Of a stretch of 30,354 bases of DNA, positions 1-6,892 are shown piece by piece; the stretch's first letter is position 1, and every line of letters starts with the position of its first letter. A program made the translations under genes and the position numbers. The notes under the pieces were generated by a model that saw only the letters and a program-made list of their open reading frames with translations, was not told where the DNA came from and did no database searches. This DNA comes from Promethearchaeota archaeon (lineage in GTDB: Archaea; Asgardarchaeota; Lokiarchaeia; Sigynarchaeales; SOKP01): positions 1 to 30,354 of the forward strand of contig JAGXNR010000030.1 of assembly GCA_019894875.1 (NCBI GenBank). Reading direction: 5' to 3'.

Positions 1-2
1 CT

Positions 3-734
3 TCATTACTTAATGGAAAGGATTATTGGGAATATAGAAAGAGAATTGGTAGGTTCCCCGAGATTAAACCCCCAAAAGGAGTGATCTTGACCTTTCAACC
101 GAAATTAATGGATTATATAATACAAAATTATACGGTTAAGAAAATTGAAGATATGATACGAGACTTTTATTTATTGGAGACATCTCAAGGAAATATTGGA
201 ATCTGTGGAAATTTTGGAATAGGTGCACCATGTGCAGCAATCTTGATAGAGGAACTCGCATCTTTTGGAGTAAGGAGATTTATTTCAGTTGGAACTGCTG
301 GAGCTCTTCAGAAAGATTTAATTTTAGGAACTACTGTCGTTTGTGATCGAGCTATTCGAGATGAGGGAACTTCTTATCACTATATGCCGGCTGGAAAATA
401 TTCTCACCCTTCTGAAAGATTGAATCAAAAGATTAAAGAGAGTATTGAAAAAATGGGATTGGAATATACTTCTGGCACATCGTGGACAACTGATGCTCCT
501 TTTCGTGAGACAATTAAAGAAATAGAGCATTATAAGGAAGAGGGCGTACTAACAGTAGATATGGAGGCGTCAGCGATATTTGCAGTAGCTCACGCTCTTA
601 ATGTTAATGCTGGGGCGATATTTACTATAAGTGATTATTTGGGAGAAAAAGAGTGGAAACCATACTTTCACTTAACAGATGATCATCTCCAAACGCTATT
701 TAAAATCGCTATAAATACTTTAAATTCGATTTAA
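3..734 (+). CDS. Nucleoside phosphorylase (uridine/purine phosphorylase family), 5' end cut by window edge
   Basis: Probably cleaves a nucleoside with phosphate to give base and (deoxy)ribose-1-phosphate, a cytoplasmic salvage reaction. About 243 residues are visible. The reading frame is open from base 3, and the residues before the GTG at 81 (ending RFPEIKPPKG) run smoothly into VILTFQPKL, as in family members. I therefore treat 81 as internal and the true start as lying left of the window. Visible family motifs are GIGAPCAAILIEEL, SVGTAGAL (phosphate/ribose site), TDAPFRET, and VDMEASAIFAVA, whose Met-Glu normally contacts the ribose. Uridine phosphorylase is the closest impression, but base specificity cannot be read from this. 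The stop is TAA. A radical SAM gene follows about 30 bases later on the same strand. Confidence 0.85.
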   Translation, partial: SLLNGKDYWEYRKRIGRFPEIKPPKGVILTFQPKLMDYIIQNYTVKKIEDMIRDFYLLETSQGNIGICGNFGIGAPCAAILIEELASFGVRRFISVGTAGALQKDLILGTTVVCDRAIRDEGTSYHYMPAGKYSHPSERLNQKIKESIEKMGLEYTSGTSWTTDAPFRETIKEIEHYKEEGVLTVDMEASAIFAVAHALNVNAGAIFTISDYLGEKEWKPYFHLTDDHLQTLFKIAINTLNSI

Positions 735-766
735 TAAAAGAAATTTTGAATTGTACTTGATTGAGG

Positions 767-1582
767 ATGAAAATAAACTTTCGAGAAGCAAAGAGTATTA
801 TAACCAAAAGTAATATTCCTCAGATAGATTTTGTTATCAACCCATATACTGGGTGTCAACATGGTTGTATCTATTGTTATGCGGAATTTATGATTAGATT
901 TACGAATCATAAAGGGGACAAATGGGGAGAATTTCTAGATATTAAACGATTTGAGTTAGAAAAGATTAAACCTCAAAAATATAATGGTAAAAGGATTTTA
1001 CTAAGTTCTGTAACCGATCCATATCTACCCCTGGAAAAAAAATATCAAAACACTCGAAAAATATTAGAAAAACTTGTAGGAACTGGTGCTGAAGTTACAG
1101 TTCTCACAAAATCCAAGTTAGTTGTAAGGGATATTGATTTATTTAAGAAGTTTGAAAATATTGAAGTGGGAATTTCACTTAGCACACTAAACGAGGATTT
1201 TGCAAGGGTCCTAGAAAGAGGGGCATCAAAACCTTCAGAACGATTTGCTGCTATAAAAGAGATACACGAAAGTGGAATTCAAACTTATATATTTATTTCA
1301 CCATTTTTCCCTGAGATTACAGATTATAGAGCAATTATTAGTGAAACACTTGACTATACAGATAGATATAGCTTTGAAAATTTAAACTTTAGACCTCATA
1401 ATATACCTCGAATAATGAGAACTATAAAGGAACATCATCCAGAATTTCTCGCAAAATATAAAGAAATTCAAAGAGACAGAAGTTATTGGGATTTTCTTGA
1501 AGATGATATAAGAAATTATTGCGAGAAAATGAAGCTAAATTATAAGATTGAGTTTCATCATGGAGGATTTTCAAAGAGTTAG
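767..1582 (+). CDS. Radical SAM protein, SplB/COG1533 (spore photoproduct lyase-like) family
   Basis: A 271-residue radical SAM enzyme. The cluster-binding cysteines C30, C34 and C37 lie in GCQHGCIYCYA near the N-terminus, preceded by NPYTGC, the signature of the SplB-like COG1533 group. The family generates a 5'-deoxyadenosyl radical from SAM on a [4Fe-4S] cluster. True spore photoproduct lyases repair thymine dimers, but most archaeal and bacterial members of this group have no known substrate, so no reaction is assigned. A TTG six bases upstream (761) is an alternative start; ATG 767 is preferred because MKINFREAKSI matches the usual N-terminus. The gene ends four bases before the convergent oxidoreductase gene. 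Confidence 0.85.
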   Translation: MKINFREAKSIITKSNIPQIDFVINPYTGCQHGCIYCYAEFMIRFTNHKGDKWGEFLDIKRFELEKIKPQKYNGKRILLSSVTDPYLPLEKKYQNTRKILEKLVGTGAEVTVLTKSKLVVRDIDLFKKFENIEVGISLSTLNEDFARVLERGASKPSERFAAIKEIHESGIQTYIFISPFFPEITDYRAIISETLDYTDRYSFENLNFRPHNIPRIMRTIKEHHPEFLAKYKEIQRDRSYWDFLEDDIRNYCEKMKLNYKIEFHHGGFSKS

Positions 1583-1586
1583 GATT

Positions 1587-2708
1587 TTAATCTATTATAT
1601 CATCAGGGTTGATTTCTCTTCCTTCCAATGAAGATTTGATGGCTGCTAAAGAAAATTGGACAGTATATTTTCCCTCCTCTCCTGATAATTTTGGATCACC
1701 ACCATTTTTTATTACTTCAATAAAATGTTTAGTGGAGTTGATAAATCCATATTTCCAATCTCGTTTCAGATCTGAAAATGATTCAATTTTTCCATCTCGA
1801 AAAACTACGATGGGTGGAAAGATCTTAGAGTCTGACATTATATTACCCCCTGCGGTTGCTTGATTAATCCACATAATACCTTTTGATCCTGTTAATGAAA
1901 TAAATTCGTCTTCAGGATAATATGGGCTTGGTAAATACATATGCGGTAAATGGCTATATTCTATAGTTCCATATTTAGATACAATAAATTCTGTGTTTTC
2001 AGGCTGCTTGTATTTCCACATTATATGAGCGGGTGTATCCATTATCGTTCCATCTATCCAAGCATAGACTTTTTCTATTTTATCTTCTATCAGATGTAAT
2101 GCGAGCCAAAACTTGTGAAATCCATCATCAAATACGCATGGTGATCCACGATCCAATCCACCCCCACAAGTCTCTGGGTCATATCTCCACCTCCAAGCGC
2201 TACTGGGAACCTTCCAGCCTCCTTTTGCAGCCTCGATGGTTTTAATATGAATTGAATTTACTTCACCGATGATTCCTTCCTCTATTAACTGTTTTGCTTT
2301 CATTATTGGGGGATAAAAGGTGAAATTTTCGAATATCTTTAATTTGACATCATTCTCTTTACAAGCATTAATCATTTCTTCACAATCTTTAACAGAATTT
2401 GCCATCGGCTTTTGAACACTTATTCCTTTCAAACTTTTTTGTGCTGCGTACAGTGTTACCTCATGATGCAAATGATGAGGTACAAGAATTTCTAGTATAT
2501 CTAAACTCTCGGTATCAAGCATTTCTTTATAATCTTGATAAACACTAATTTTCGGACTGAGCTTAAACTTCTGAATCTTTTCCTTTAAATTTTTTTGTCT
2601 CCTATCACAGAGACATGTAATTTCTACATCCTCATTATTTAAATATCCTAATATATTTAGATCAAAAATAACTCCACAACCAATAATACCCACTTTTAAT
2701 TTATCCAT
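1587..2708 (-). CDS. Gfo/Idh/MocA-family NAD(P)-dependent oxidoreductase
   Basis: A 373-residue dehydrogenase-like protein, probably acting on a sugar, inositol or similar polyol derivative. The N-terminal Rossmann fold shows GIIGCG at residues 7-12. The family motif normally written EKP, whose lysine is catalytic, appears as QKPMANS, so the lysine is kept and the glutamate is lost. The C-terminal half has the expected GGGLDRGSPCVFDDGFH and LTGSKG segments. ATG 2708 is preferred over the TTG at 2726 because AGGGGAA sits a few bases before the ATG. It is convergent with the radical SAM gene and has no same-strand partner close by; the hsp20 stop lies about 270 bases upstream. The substrate cannot be predicted. 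Confidence 0.88.
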   Translation of the reverse strand: MDKLKVGIIGCGVIFDLNILGYLNNEDVEITCLCDRRQKNLKEKIQKFKLSPKISVYQDYKEMLDTESLDILEILVPHHLHHEVTLYAAQKSLKGISVQKPMANSVKDCEEMINACKENDVKLKIFENFTFYPPIMKAKQLIEEGIIGEVNSIHIKTIEAAKGGWKVPSSAWRWRYDPETCGGGLDRGSPCVFDDGFHKFWLALHLIEDKIEKVYAWIDGTIMDTPAHIMWKYKQPENTEFIVSKYGTIEYSHLPHMYLPSPYYPEDEFISLTGSKGIMWINQATAGGNIMSDSKIFPPIVVFRDGKIESFSDLKRDWKYGFINSTKHFIEVIKNGGDPKLSGEEGKYTVQFSLAAIKSSLEGREINPDDIID

Positions 2709-2874
2709 AATTTCCCCTAAATTCAACTATTTAATATATTTTCAAGTAAGTAAGTACGATATTATAATTTAATTTAATTTGAAGTTCTAAAAATAAGTGT
2801 TGATACAAACAACAAATAAGTAAAAAAAGTTACAAAATACTAAAGATTAAAAAATATAAAAAAAATATATTATT

Positions 2875-2949
2875 TGGGGTGCTTTAGCATTAAAATGCTA
2901 CAATATTGCTCTGAGTGAGATGGTATTGTAGTAATTCTAAAGCATTCTA
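2875..2949 (+). ncRNA. Candidate structured RNA: long imperfect hairpin
   Basis: The spacer between the oxidoreductase start and the hsp20 stop holds a hairpin of about 75 bases. The outer arms are 2875-2887 with 2937-2949 (core TGCTTTAG/CTAAAGCA), the inner arms 2897-2908 with 2921-2932 (core CTACAATA/TATTGTAG), and the apex is a CTC/GAG stem around a five-base loop. About seven of the pairs are G-U when the plus strand is transcribed and would be A-C mismatches on the minus strand, which points to a plus-strand RNA. No promoter is obvious and no known RNA family is recognised. It could instead be a DNA-level inverted repeat or part of the hsp20 3' end. Confidence 0.3.
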
Positions 2950-2977
2950 CCAAATTTTATTAATTATTTGATTTTCT

Positions 2978-3523
2978 TCAGCTAATATCTATTTTCTTAG
3001 CAGGCTTTTTACCAAAACTTATCTTTAGAAGCCCATTCGCCATTTTTGATACTAATGTTTCAGTATCAGCATCAGCTGGTAAAAGGATATCCTTATTTAC
3101 ATCAATAAAAGTATATCCTTTCCAGTATGCTGGACCACAACATTCATGTGGAGTATTAACTTCCTCTGGGGGCTCCTTTATTTTTGCTAGTTCTGGGATT
3201 TTAGGTTTCTCTGCTTTAATATTCAGATAATTATTAAGTAAAGAGACCTTTACATCCTCCTTAATACGTCCGGCTAAGGGTACTGTAATTAAATAGCTAT
3301 CTCCTAGATCTTCAAGGTTATGTGGTATATGATTACCCATAAATCCTCTCATAAAATGCTTTGCCATCCTTCTCATTTTATGCATCATTCGAGGATCAAA
3401 GGGAAAGCAACCAACCATGCCTCTCCTATTATGATGACCGTGGGGACCACATTGATCATGGGGACCATGAGGATTTTGAGGAGCATGGTGACCACTGCCA
3501 TCGTGGGGATTTTCTTGATTCAT
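2978..3523 (-). CDS. Small heat-shock protein (Hsp20/alpha-crystallin) with His-rich N-terminus
   Basis: A 181-residue chaperone-like protein. Residues 1-35 are low-complexity, with eight histidines plus Gly, Pro and Asn. Residues 36-65 are rich in Met, Arg and Phe (DPRMMHKMRRMAKHFMRG). From about residue 72 an alpha-crystallin domain follows, with YLITVPLAG early and the family's closing strand as GLLKISFGK near 164-172. The tail KKIDIS contains the IXI motif (I178, I180) that docks subunits in sHSP oligomers. A two-cysteine CCG at about 128-130 sits in the middle loop. The His-rich head could bind metal, which is inference only. AGGT a few bases before the ATG supports the start. The PadR regulator gene ends 58 bases upstream on the same strand, so the two are probably co-transcribed. 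Confidence 0.85.
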   Translation of the reverse strand: MNQENPHDGSGHHAPQNPHGPHDQCGPHGHHNRRGMVGCFPFDPRMMHKMRRMAKHFMRGFMGNHIPHNLEDLGDSYLITVPLAGRIKEDVKVSLLNNYLNIKAEKPKIPELAKIKEPPEEVNTPHECCGPAYWKGYTFIDVNKDILLPADADTETLVSKMANGLLKISFGKKPAKKIDIS

Positions 3524-3581
3524 ATTTTCTTTACCTCTATTTTTTATTTGATTTGATATCTATTTTTTTTGTAATAATAAT

Positions 3582-4211
3582 TTAGGAATAATAGTCGTCA
3601 TCGAATATTTCAATAGGTTTAGATTTTTCTTTCCGAGATTTCTCAATATTTTCCAAAATATCCCTATATCTGATAATTTGGTCGTCTATTAATTTTATTC
3701 TATGATTAAACTCATCTCTCGATGATGTTAATCTCTTAATGACATTTCTGATATGTCGTTGATTTTCAATTGACAGATCCTCCTCATCAACTTCCATGTG
3801 ACGATGATGAGGGAAACTACAAAACATTGTTTCGACATTCTTTTTAACTCTCGGGAGATCTCCAATAAGAGTGAATATTGAATCCATAAATGAACGCATG
3901 CTAGGATAAATATATTTACTTAAAGCTTCCTTAAGTGCATTGGCACCTTTTTCAGTAATGGAATATTCCTTTTTAACACGTTTACCATCATGAATTTCTT
4001 CAATCCTTACTAAATCTTCATCTGCTAAATTTTTAAGTAAAGGGTATATCGAGCCTGCAGTTCCTCTCCATAAACCTCGAGGGTTACTAGTTATTTCTTG
4101 AATAATCTCATATCCAGTAATTCCTGAAACACTGTTTTGTATGATCTTTAAAACTAATATCTCTAAACCCGTATGTGCACCTTTTCTATATGTACTAAAA
4201 ATTATAATCAC
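3582..4211 (-). CDS. PadR-family transcriptional regulator
   Basis: A winged-helix repressor-type protein of about 209 residues. The helix-turn-helix and wing are visible as GLEILVLKIIQ, GYEIIQEI, GTAGSIYPLLKNLADEDLV and KKEYSITEKGANAL, followed by a long helical C-terminal part that normally dimerises. No ATG lies just before the domain. Extending the frame to 4268 adds an N-terminus that repeats YRFRYIEI twice, but this is the translation of two tandem operator-like palindromes. I choose GTG 4211, with TTG 4214 as alternative. It probably controls itself and the downstream hsp20 gene, and perhaps the divergent ferredoxin-nitroreductase gene. The ligand or stress sensed is not evident. Confidence 0.85.
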   Translation of the reverse strand: MIIIFSTYRKGAHTGLEILVLKIIQNSVSGITGYEIIQEITSNPRGLWRGTAGSIYPLLKNLADEDLVRIEEIHDGKRVKKEYSITEKGANALKEALSKYIYPSMRSFMDSIFTLIGDLPRVKKNVETMFCSFPHHRHMEVDEEDLSIENQRHIRNVIKRLTSSRDEFNHRIKLIDDQIIRYRDILENIEKSRKEKSKPIEIFDDDYYS

Positions 4212-4221
4212 CAAAAAAATT

Positions 4222-4269
4222 TCAATATATCGAAACCGATATATCTCAATATATCGAAAACGATACACC
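4222..4269. promoter_or_regulatory. Tandem palindromic operator, probable PadR binding sites
   Basis: Two adjacent 24-base repeats each contain a palindrome. The first is perfect: ATATATCG, AAAC, CGATATAT (4225-4244). The second is ATATATCG, AAAA, CGATACA (4249-4267). They lie just upstream of the preferred PadR GTG, and a TATA-like CGATATAT falls about 26 bases before it, so a bound dimer would cover the promoter. This suits autorepression. The sites are also about 80 bases upstream of the divergent ferredoxin-nitroreductase gene. Confidence 0.65.
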
Positions 4270-4311
4270 CTTTTAAACTTAATGGTCAGAATAAGATGAT
4301 TTTAGAATTCA

Positions 4312-4322
4312 TAATTATAATA
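4312..4322 (+). promoter_or_regulatory. TATA-like box for ferredoxin-nitroreductase gene
   Basis: TAATTATAATA lies about 31 bases upstream of the ATG at 4349, a spacing that would give a very short 5' leader in an archaeon. It is an AT-rich match in an AT-rich spacer, so support is modest. Confidence 0.35.
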
Positions 4323-4348
4323 AGGATTAAAATTCAGTATTAATTATA

Positions 4349-5137
4349 ATGCCGATTATTGGAATAGATAAGAATAAATGCACGAATTGTAAGTCATGCC
4401 TACAAGATTGCCCAACTAAAAATTTTACCTTAGATGAAAATCAAGAACAAGTTATTTTCGACAATTTGCGATGTATTCTTTGCGGACATTGTATCGCAGT
4501 CTGTCCTGAAAATGCAATACTCCATGATAATATGGGAGATGAGGTGTTAGAATATAAAGATGGAAAAGATCCAAGCGAAATAGTATCATATAATTCTCTC
4601 TATCAATTAATGCGTTCAAAAAGATCCACACGACAATATAGAAAACAAGAGATTCCTAAAGAAATAATTGAAAAAGTAATTAATTCAATGAGATATGCTC
4701 CTACGGGAGGAAATATGCGGAATTTGAAATGCCTTATAATTTCGAATAAGGAAAGAAAAAAATTATTATCTAGTTCAATTATCAATGCTTTAGAACATGG
4801 GGAAACTCGAGATCGTTTTAATAAAAGAATGGAAGAAGGTTTTGACCCTATTTTTTATAATGCCCCCTGCGTACTAATTTTCTACTCTAAAAATCCTTGG
4901 GATACTAGAAATGCTTCTATCACTATGACTTATGGTATGATAAGTGCAGAAACTCTTGGATTAGGAAGCTGTTGGATAGGATATGCTCATGGAATTCTGA
5001 CAGATTTTCCTCATATATGTAAAGAACTCACGGGTATTGATACTTATGTTTTAGGAGTCATGATACTCGGATATCCCTCTGTAAAATATTATCGAGCACC
5101 TCCTCGTCCACCAATACAAGTACGAGAAATAAATTAA
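4349..5137 (+). CDS. Ferredoxin-nitroreductase fusion protein
   Basis: A 262-residue redox protein. The N-terminal part binds two [4Fe-4S] clusters through C11, C14, C17, C21 and C42, C45, C48, C52, each in the CxxCxxCxxxCP pattern. A nitroreductase-fold flavin domain follows from about residue 85, with RSKRSTRQYRKQEIP and APTGGNMRN marking the FMN site and a C-terminal GLGSCWIG/GVMILGYP region. Members of this fusion family are thought to pass electrons between FMN and the clusters; the physiological substrate is usually unknown. The gene is divergent from padR across a 137-base spacer holding the tandem palindromes, so it may belong to the same regulon. The length is typical for such fusions. 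Confidence 0.88.
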   Translation: MPIIGIDKNKCTNCKSCLQDCPTKNFTLDENQEQVIFDNLRCILCGHCIAVCPENAILHDNMGDEVLEYKDGKDPSEIVSYNSLYQLMRSKRSTRQYRKQEIPKEIIEKVINSMRYAPTGGNMRNLKCLIISNKERKKLLSSSIINALEHGETRDRFNKRMEEGFDPIFYNAPCVLIFYSKNPWDTRNASITMTYGMISAETLGLGSCWIGYAHGILTDFPHICKELTGIDTYVLGVMILGYPSVKYYRAPPRPPIQVREIN

Positions 5138-5202
5138 GTAATTAATCTATATCCATAATCTTTCGATATTCTGTAGATATTACATAGAGATATACAAAAA
5201 TA

Positions 5203-5222
5203 CGTGAAATGAAGCTTTCACG
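5203..5222. repeat. Short inverted repeat between nitroreductase and pyrE genes
   Basis: CGTGAAA and TTTCACG are perfect 7-base arms around a 6-base loop. It lies 65 bases after the ferredoxin-nitroreductase stop and about 105 bases before pyrE. It could be a 3'-end hairpin or a regulator site for pyrE. No T-run follows directly. Confidence 0.35.
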
Positions 5223-5329
5223 AACAATATCATAAAACATAAAATTATAAATTTTTAAAAGGAAATGAAGTTAAATACCTATAACAGATAAAAGATACTT
5301 GAATGATTAATTGAAAGGTTAAGATATTG

Positions 5330-5866
5330 ATGAAAGAAATTATAATTAAAATTTTAGAAGAGACTGGTGCGTTAAAATTTGGTGAATTTACTCTCGCATC
5401 TGGTGAAAAATCTAAATATTATATTGATTTACGAGTCATTCCTAATTTTCCGGAAGCATTTGAAAAATTGATTGGCTTTGCAGTTGACTATATAAAAAAA
5501 AACATTGAATTTGATGGAGTGGTCGGTATCCCTCTAGCGGGTATACCTTTCGGTACTTTGATTGCTAATCGACTTCACAAACCATTTTACATCTTAAGAA
5601 AAGAACCAAAAAAACACGGACTAAAGAAAATAGTTGAAGGGAAAATCAATAAAGGTCAAGAAATTCTTTTAGTCGATGATTTAATCTCAAGTGGCTTTAG
5701 TAAAGTCTTTGCGATAAACGCATTGCGGGAAGAGGGAGCTAATGTTAAAAATTTATTTGTTTTTGTTGACAGAACTATAGATAATCTTGGGGAATTTGAG
5801 AAAGAGCATTTAATTAGAGTTCACTCTCTTATAAATGTGAAGGATATTCTCGCTACAGGTTACTAA
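5330..5866 (+). CDS. pyrE: Orotate phosphoribosyltransferase
   Basis: Transfers phosphoribose from PRPP to orotate, giving OMP, the fifth step of pyrimidine synthesis. The protein has 178 residues, within the usual archaeal range. FGEFTLASGEKSKYYIDLR near the N-terminus is the family signature, GVVGIPLAGIPFG the middle strand, and ILLVDDLISSG the PRPP-binding loop with its two acidic residues. The Lys-rich segment KEPKKHGLKK matches the flexible catalytic loop. ATG 5330 is preferred over the TTG three bases earlier, and GAAAGGTT lies upstream. The HAD phosphatase gene starts two bases after the stop, so the two are almost certainly co-transcribed. Confidence 0.92.
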   Translation: MKEIIIKILEETGALKFGEFTLASGEKSKYYIDLRVIPNFPEAFEKLIGFAVDYIKKNIEFDGVVGIPLAGIPFGTLIANRLHKPFYILRKEPKKHGLKKIVEGKINKGQEILLVDDLISSGFSKVFAINALREEGANVKNLFVFVDRTIDNLGEFEKEHLIRVHSLINVKDILATGY

Positions 5867-5868
5867 TA

Positions 5869-6660
5869 ATGGAAAAAAAAAAGAATTTAAGGAAAATCAA
5901 GGGAATTCTAACGGATATAGATGGGACTCTTTACTTTAAAGGAAAACCAATTCCAGGAGCCATTGAAACGCTTTCAAAACTCCGAAAAAAGGGATTAAAA
6001 TTCCTGTTTTTGACAAATACCGATAGTAAATCACCTCTTACAATTCTAAATATTTTAAAGGACTATGGATTTGATATTGATAAGGATGAAATTTTTACAC
6101 CAATAATTGCTTTGAAAGAATTCTTATCTGAAAACCCATCAAAAAAATCATTTTTTGTTACTACTAGCGAAGTTGAAAAGGAATTTCAAGAATTTCCAAA
6201 AGTATATGGAACTGAAATACCTGAATTTGTAATTATTGGTGATTTTCATGACAATTGGGATGTAAATCGTTTAAATGAAGCATTTAAATATGTGATTAAA
6301 GGGGCAAAACTCCTTGGAACACAAGGGAATAAATACTATCTTGATCGAGATGGAAAACCTGTAATAGATACAGGATCATTTGTAAAGATGATTGCTTATG
6401 CTGCAAATGTAGATCCAAAAATTTTTGGCAAACCTTCAAAAGAATATTTCTTACAAGCGTTAAGAAGAATTAATCTTGAACCAGACCAGGTACTTGTAGT
6501 TGGCGATGATCCTGAATCTGACATTCATGGAGCTATAAATGCGGGTATTAAAGGGATATTAGTGAGAACGGGGAAAGGAAAATTTTTTGATTTGAGTAAT
6601 TCTCATATTAAACCTTCAAAAATAATTGAATCCTTCAGCTCCTTAATAAATTTTCTTTAA
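5869..6660 (+). CDS. HAD-superfamily hydrolase, subfamily IIA (NagD/LHPP/HDHD2-like)
   Basis: A 263-residue phosphatase-like protein. Motif I is TDIDGT (nucleophile D16, acid D18), motif II is LFLTNTDS, the motif III lysine is in FGKPSKEYF, and motif IV is VGDDPESDIHGA. The order and cap placement, with the cap between motifs II and III, are those of subfamily IIA, which includes the NagD nucleotidases and the LHPP/HDHD2 proteins. The substrate is unknown; possibilities include nucleoside monophosphates and sugar phosphates. The two-base gap to pyrE ties it to pyrimidine metabolism by context only. The start is fixed by the junction with pyrE. Confidence 0.85.
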   Translation: MEKKKNLRKIKGILTDIDGTLYFKGKPIPGAIETLSKLRKKGLKFLFLTNTDSKSPLTILNILKDYGFDIDKDEIFTPIIALKEFLSENPSKKSFFVTTSEVEKEFQEFPKVYGTEIPEFVIIGDFHDNWDVNRLNEAFKYVIKGAKLLGTQGNKYYLDRDGKPVIDTGSFVKMIAYAANVDPKIFGKPSKEYFLQALRRINLEPDQVLVVGDDPESDIHGAINAGIKGILVRTGKGKFFDLSNSHIKPSKIIESFSSLINFL

Positions 6661-6673
6661 TTATATTCATAAA

Positions 6674-6766
6674 GTATCCCTTACTATGCTGTTGTCGAAT
6701 TTTAACCACAAAAACAAAATCTTAAGTAAAATTACTAATTTAAAGATTAGGTAATATAAAGGATAC
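6674..6766. repeat. Nested inverted repeats after the HAD gene
   Basis: GTATCCCTTA (6674-6683) pairs with TAAAGGATAC (6757-6766) except for one C-A mismatch. Inside it ATTACTAAT (6731-6739) pairs with ATTAGGTAAT (6746-6755), with one bulged G and a 6-base loop. It starts 14 bases after the HAD stop, so it may be a 3'-end structure of the pyrE-HAD transcript. The pairing is short and AT-rich; chance is possible. Confidence 0.25.
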
Positions 6767-6824
6767 ATAGTCCAATTTTTAATATTCTTTTCTTAGCTTC
6801 GAGGAGTTCAGATTAACAAAAACA

Positions 6825-6840
6825 TTTATATATTTTATAT
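6825..6840 (+). promoter_or_regulatory. TATA-box region for the CBS/membrane module
   Basis: TTTATATATTTTATAT preceded by an A-rich stretch (ACAAAAAC) looks like an archaeal BRE/TATA promoter. The ATG at 6893 is about 60 bases downstream, which implies a 5' leader of roughly 30 bases, unlike the leaderless arrangement suggested for purS and glmS. Confidence 0.5.
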
Positions 6841-6892
6841 CGTGTATGTTTCATAGAAAATTAATTTAACAGAAAAATGAGATGCATAATTC

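Noticed and set aside
2876..2952. A tRNA-like segment: a 7-base stem starting GGGGTGC and an end reading CTACCA.
   Set aside because: There is no T-loop GTTC core, no D-arm and no anticodon arm of normal size. The pairing is one long hairpin instead.
4212..4268. Extended N-terminus of the PadR protein with a repeated YRFRYIEI.
   Set aside because: It is the translation of tandem palindromic DNA, which is better explained as an operator; a GTG lies just before the conserved domain.
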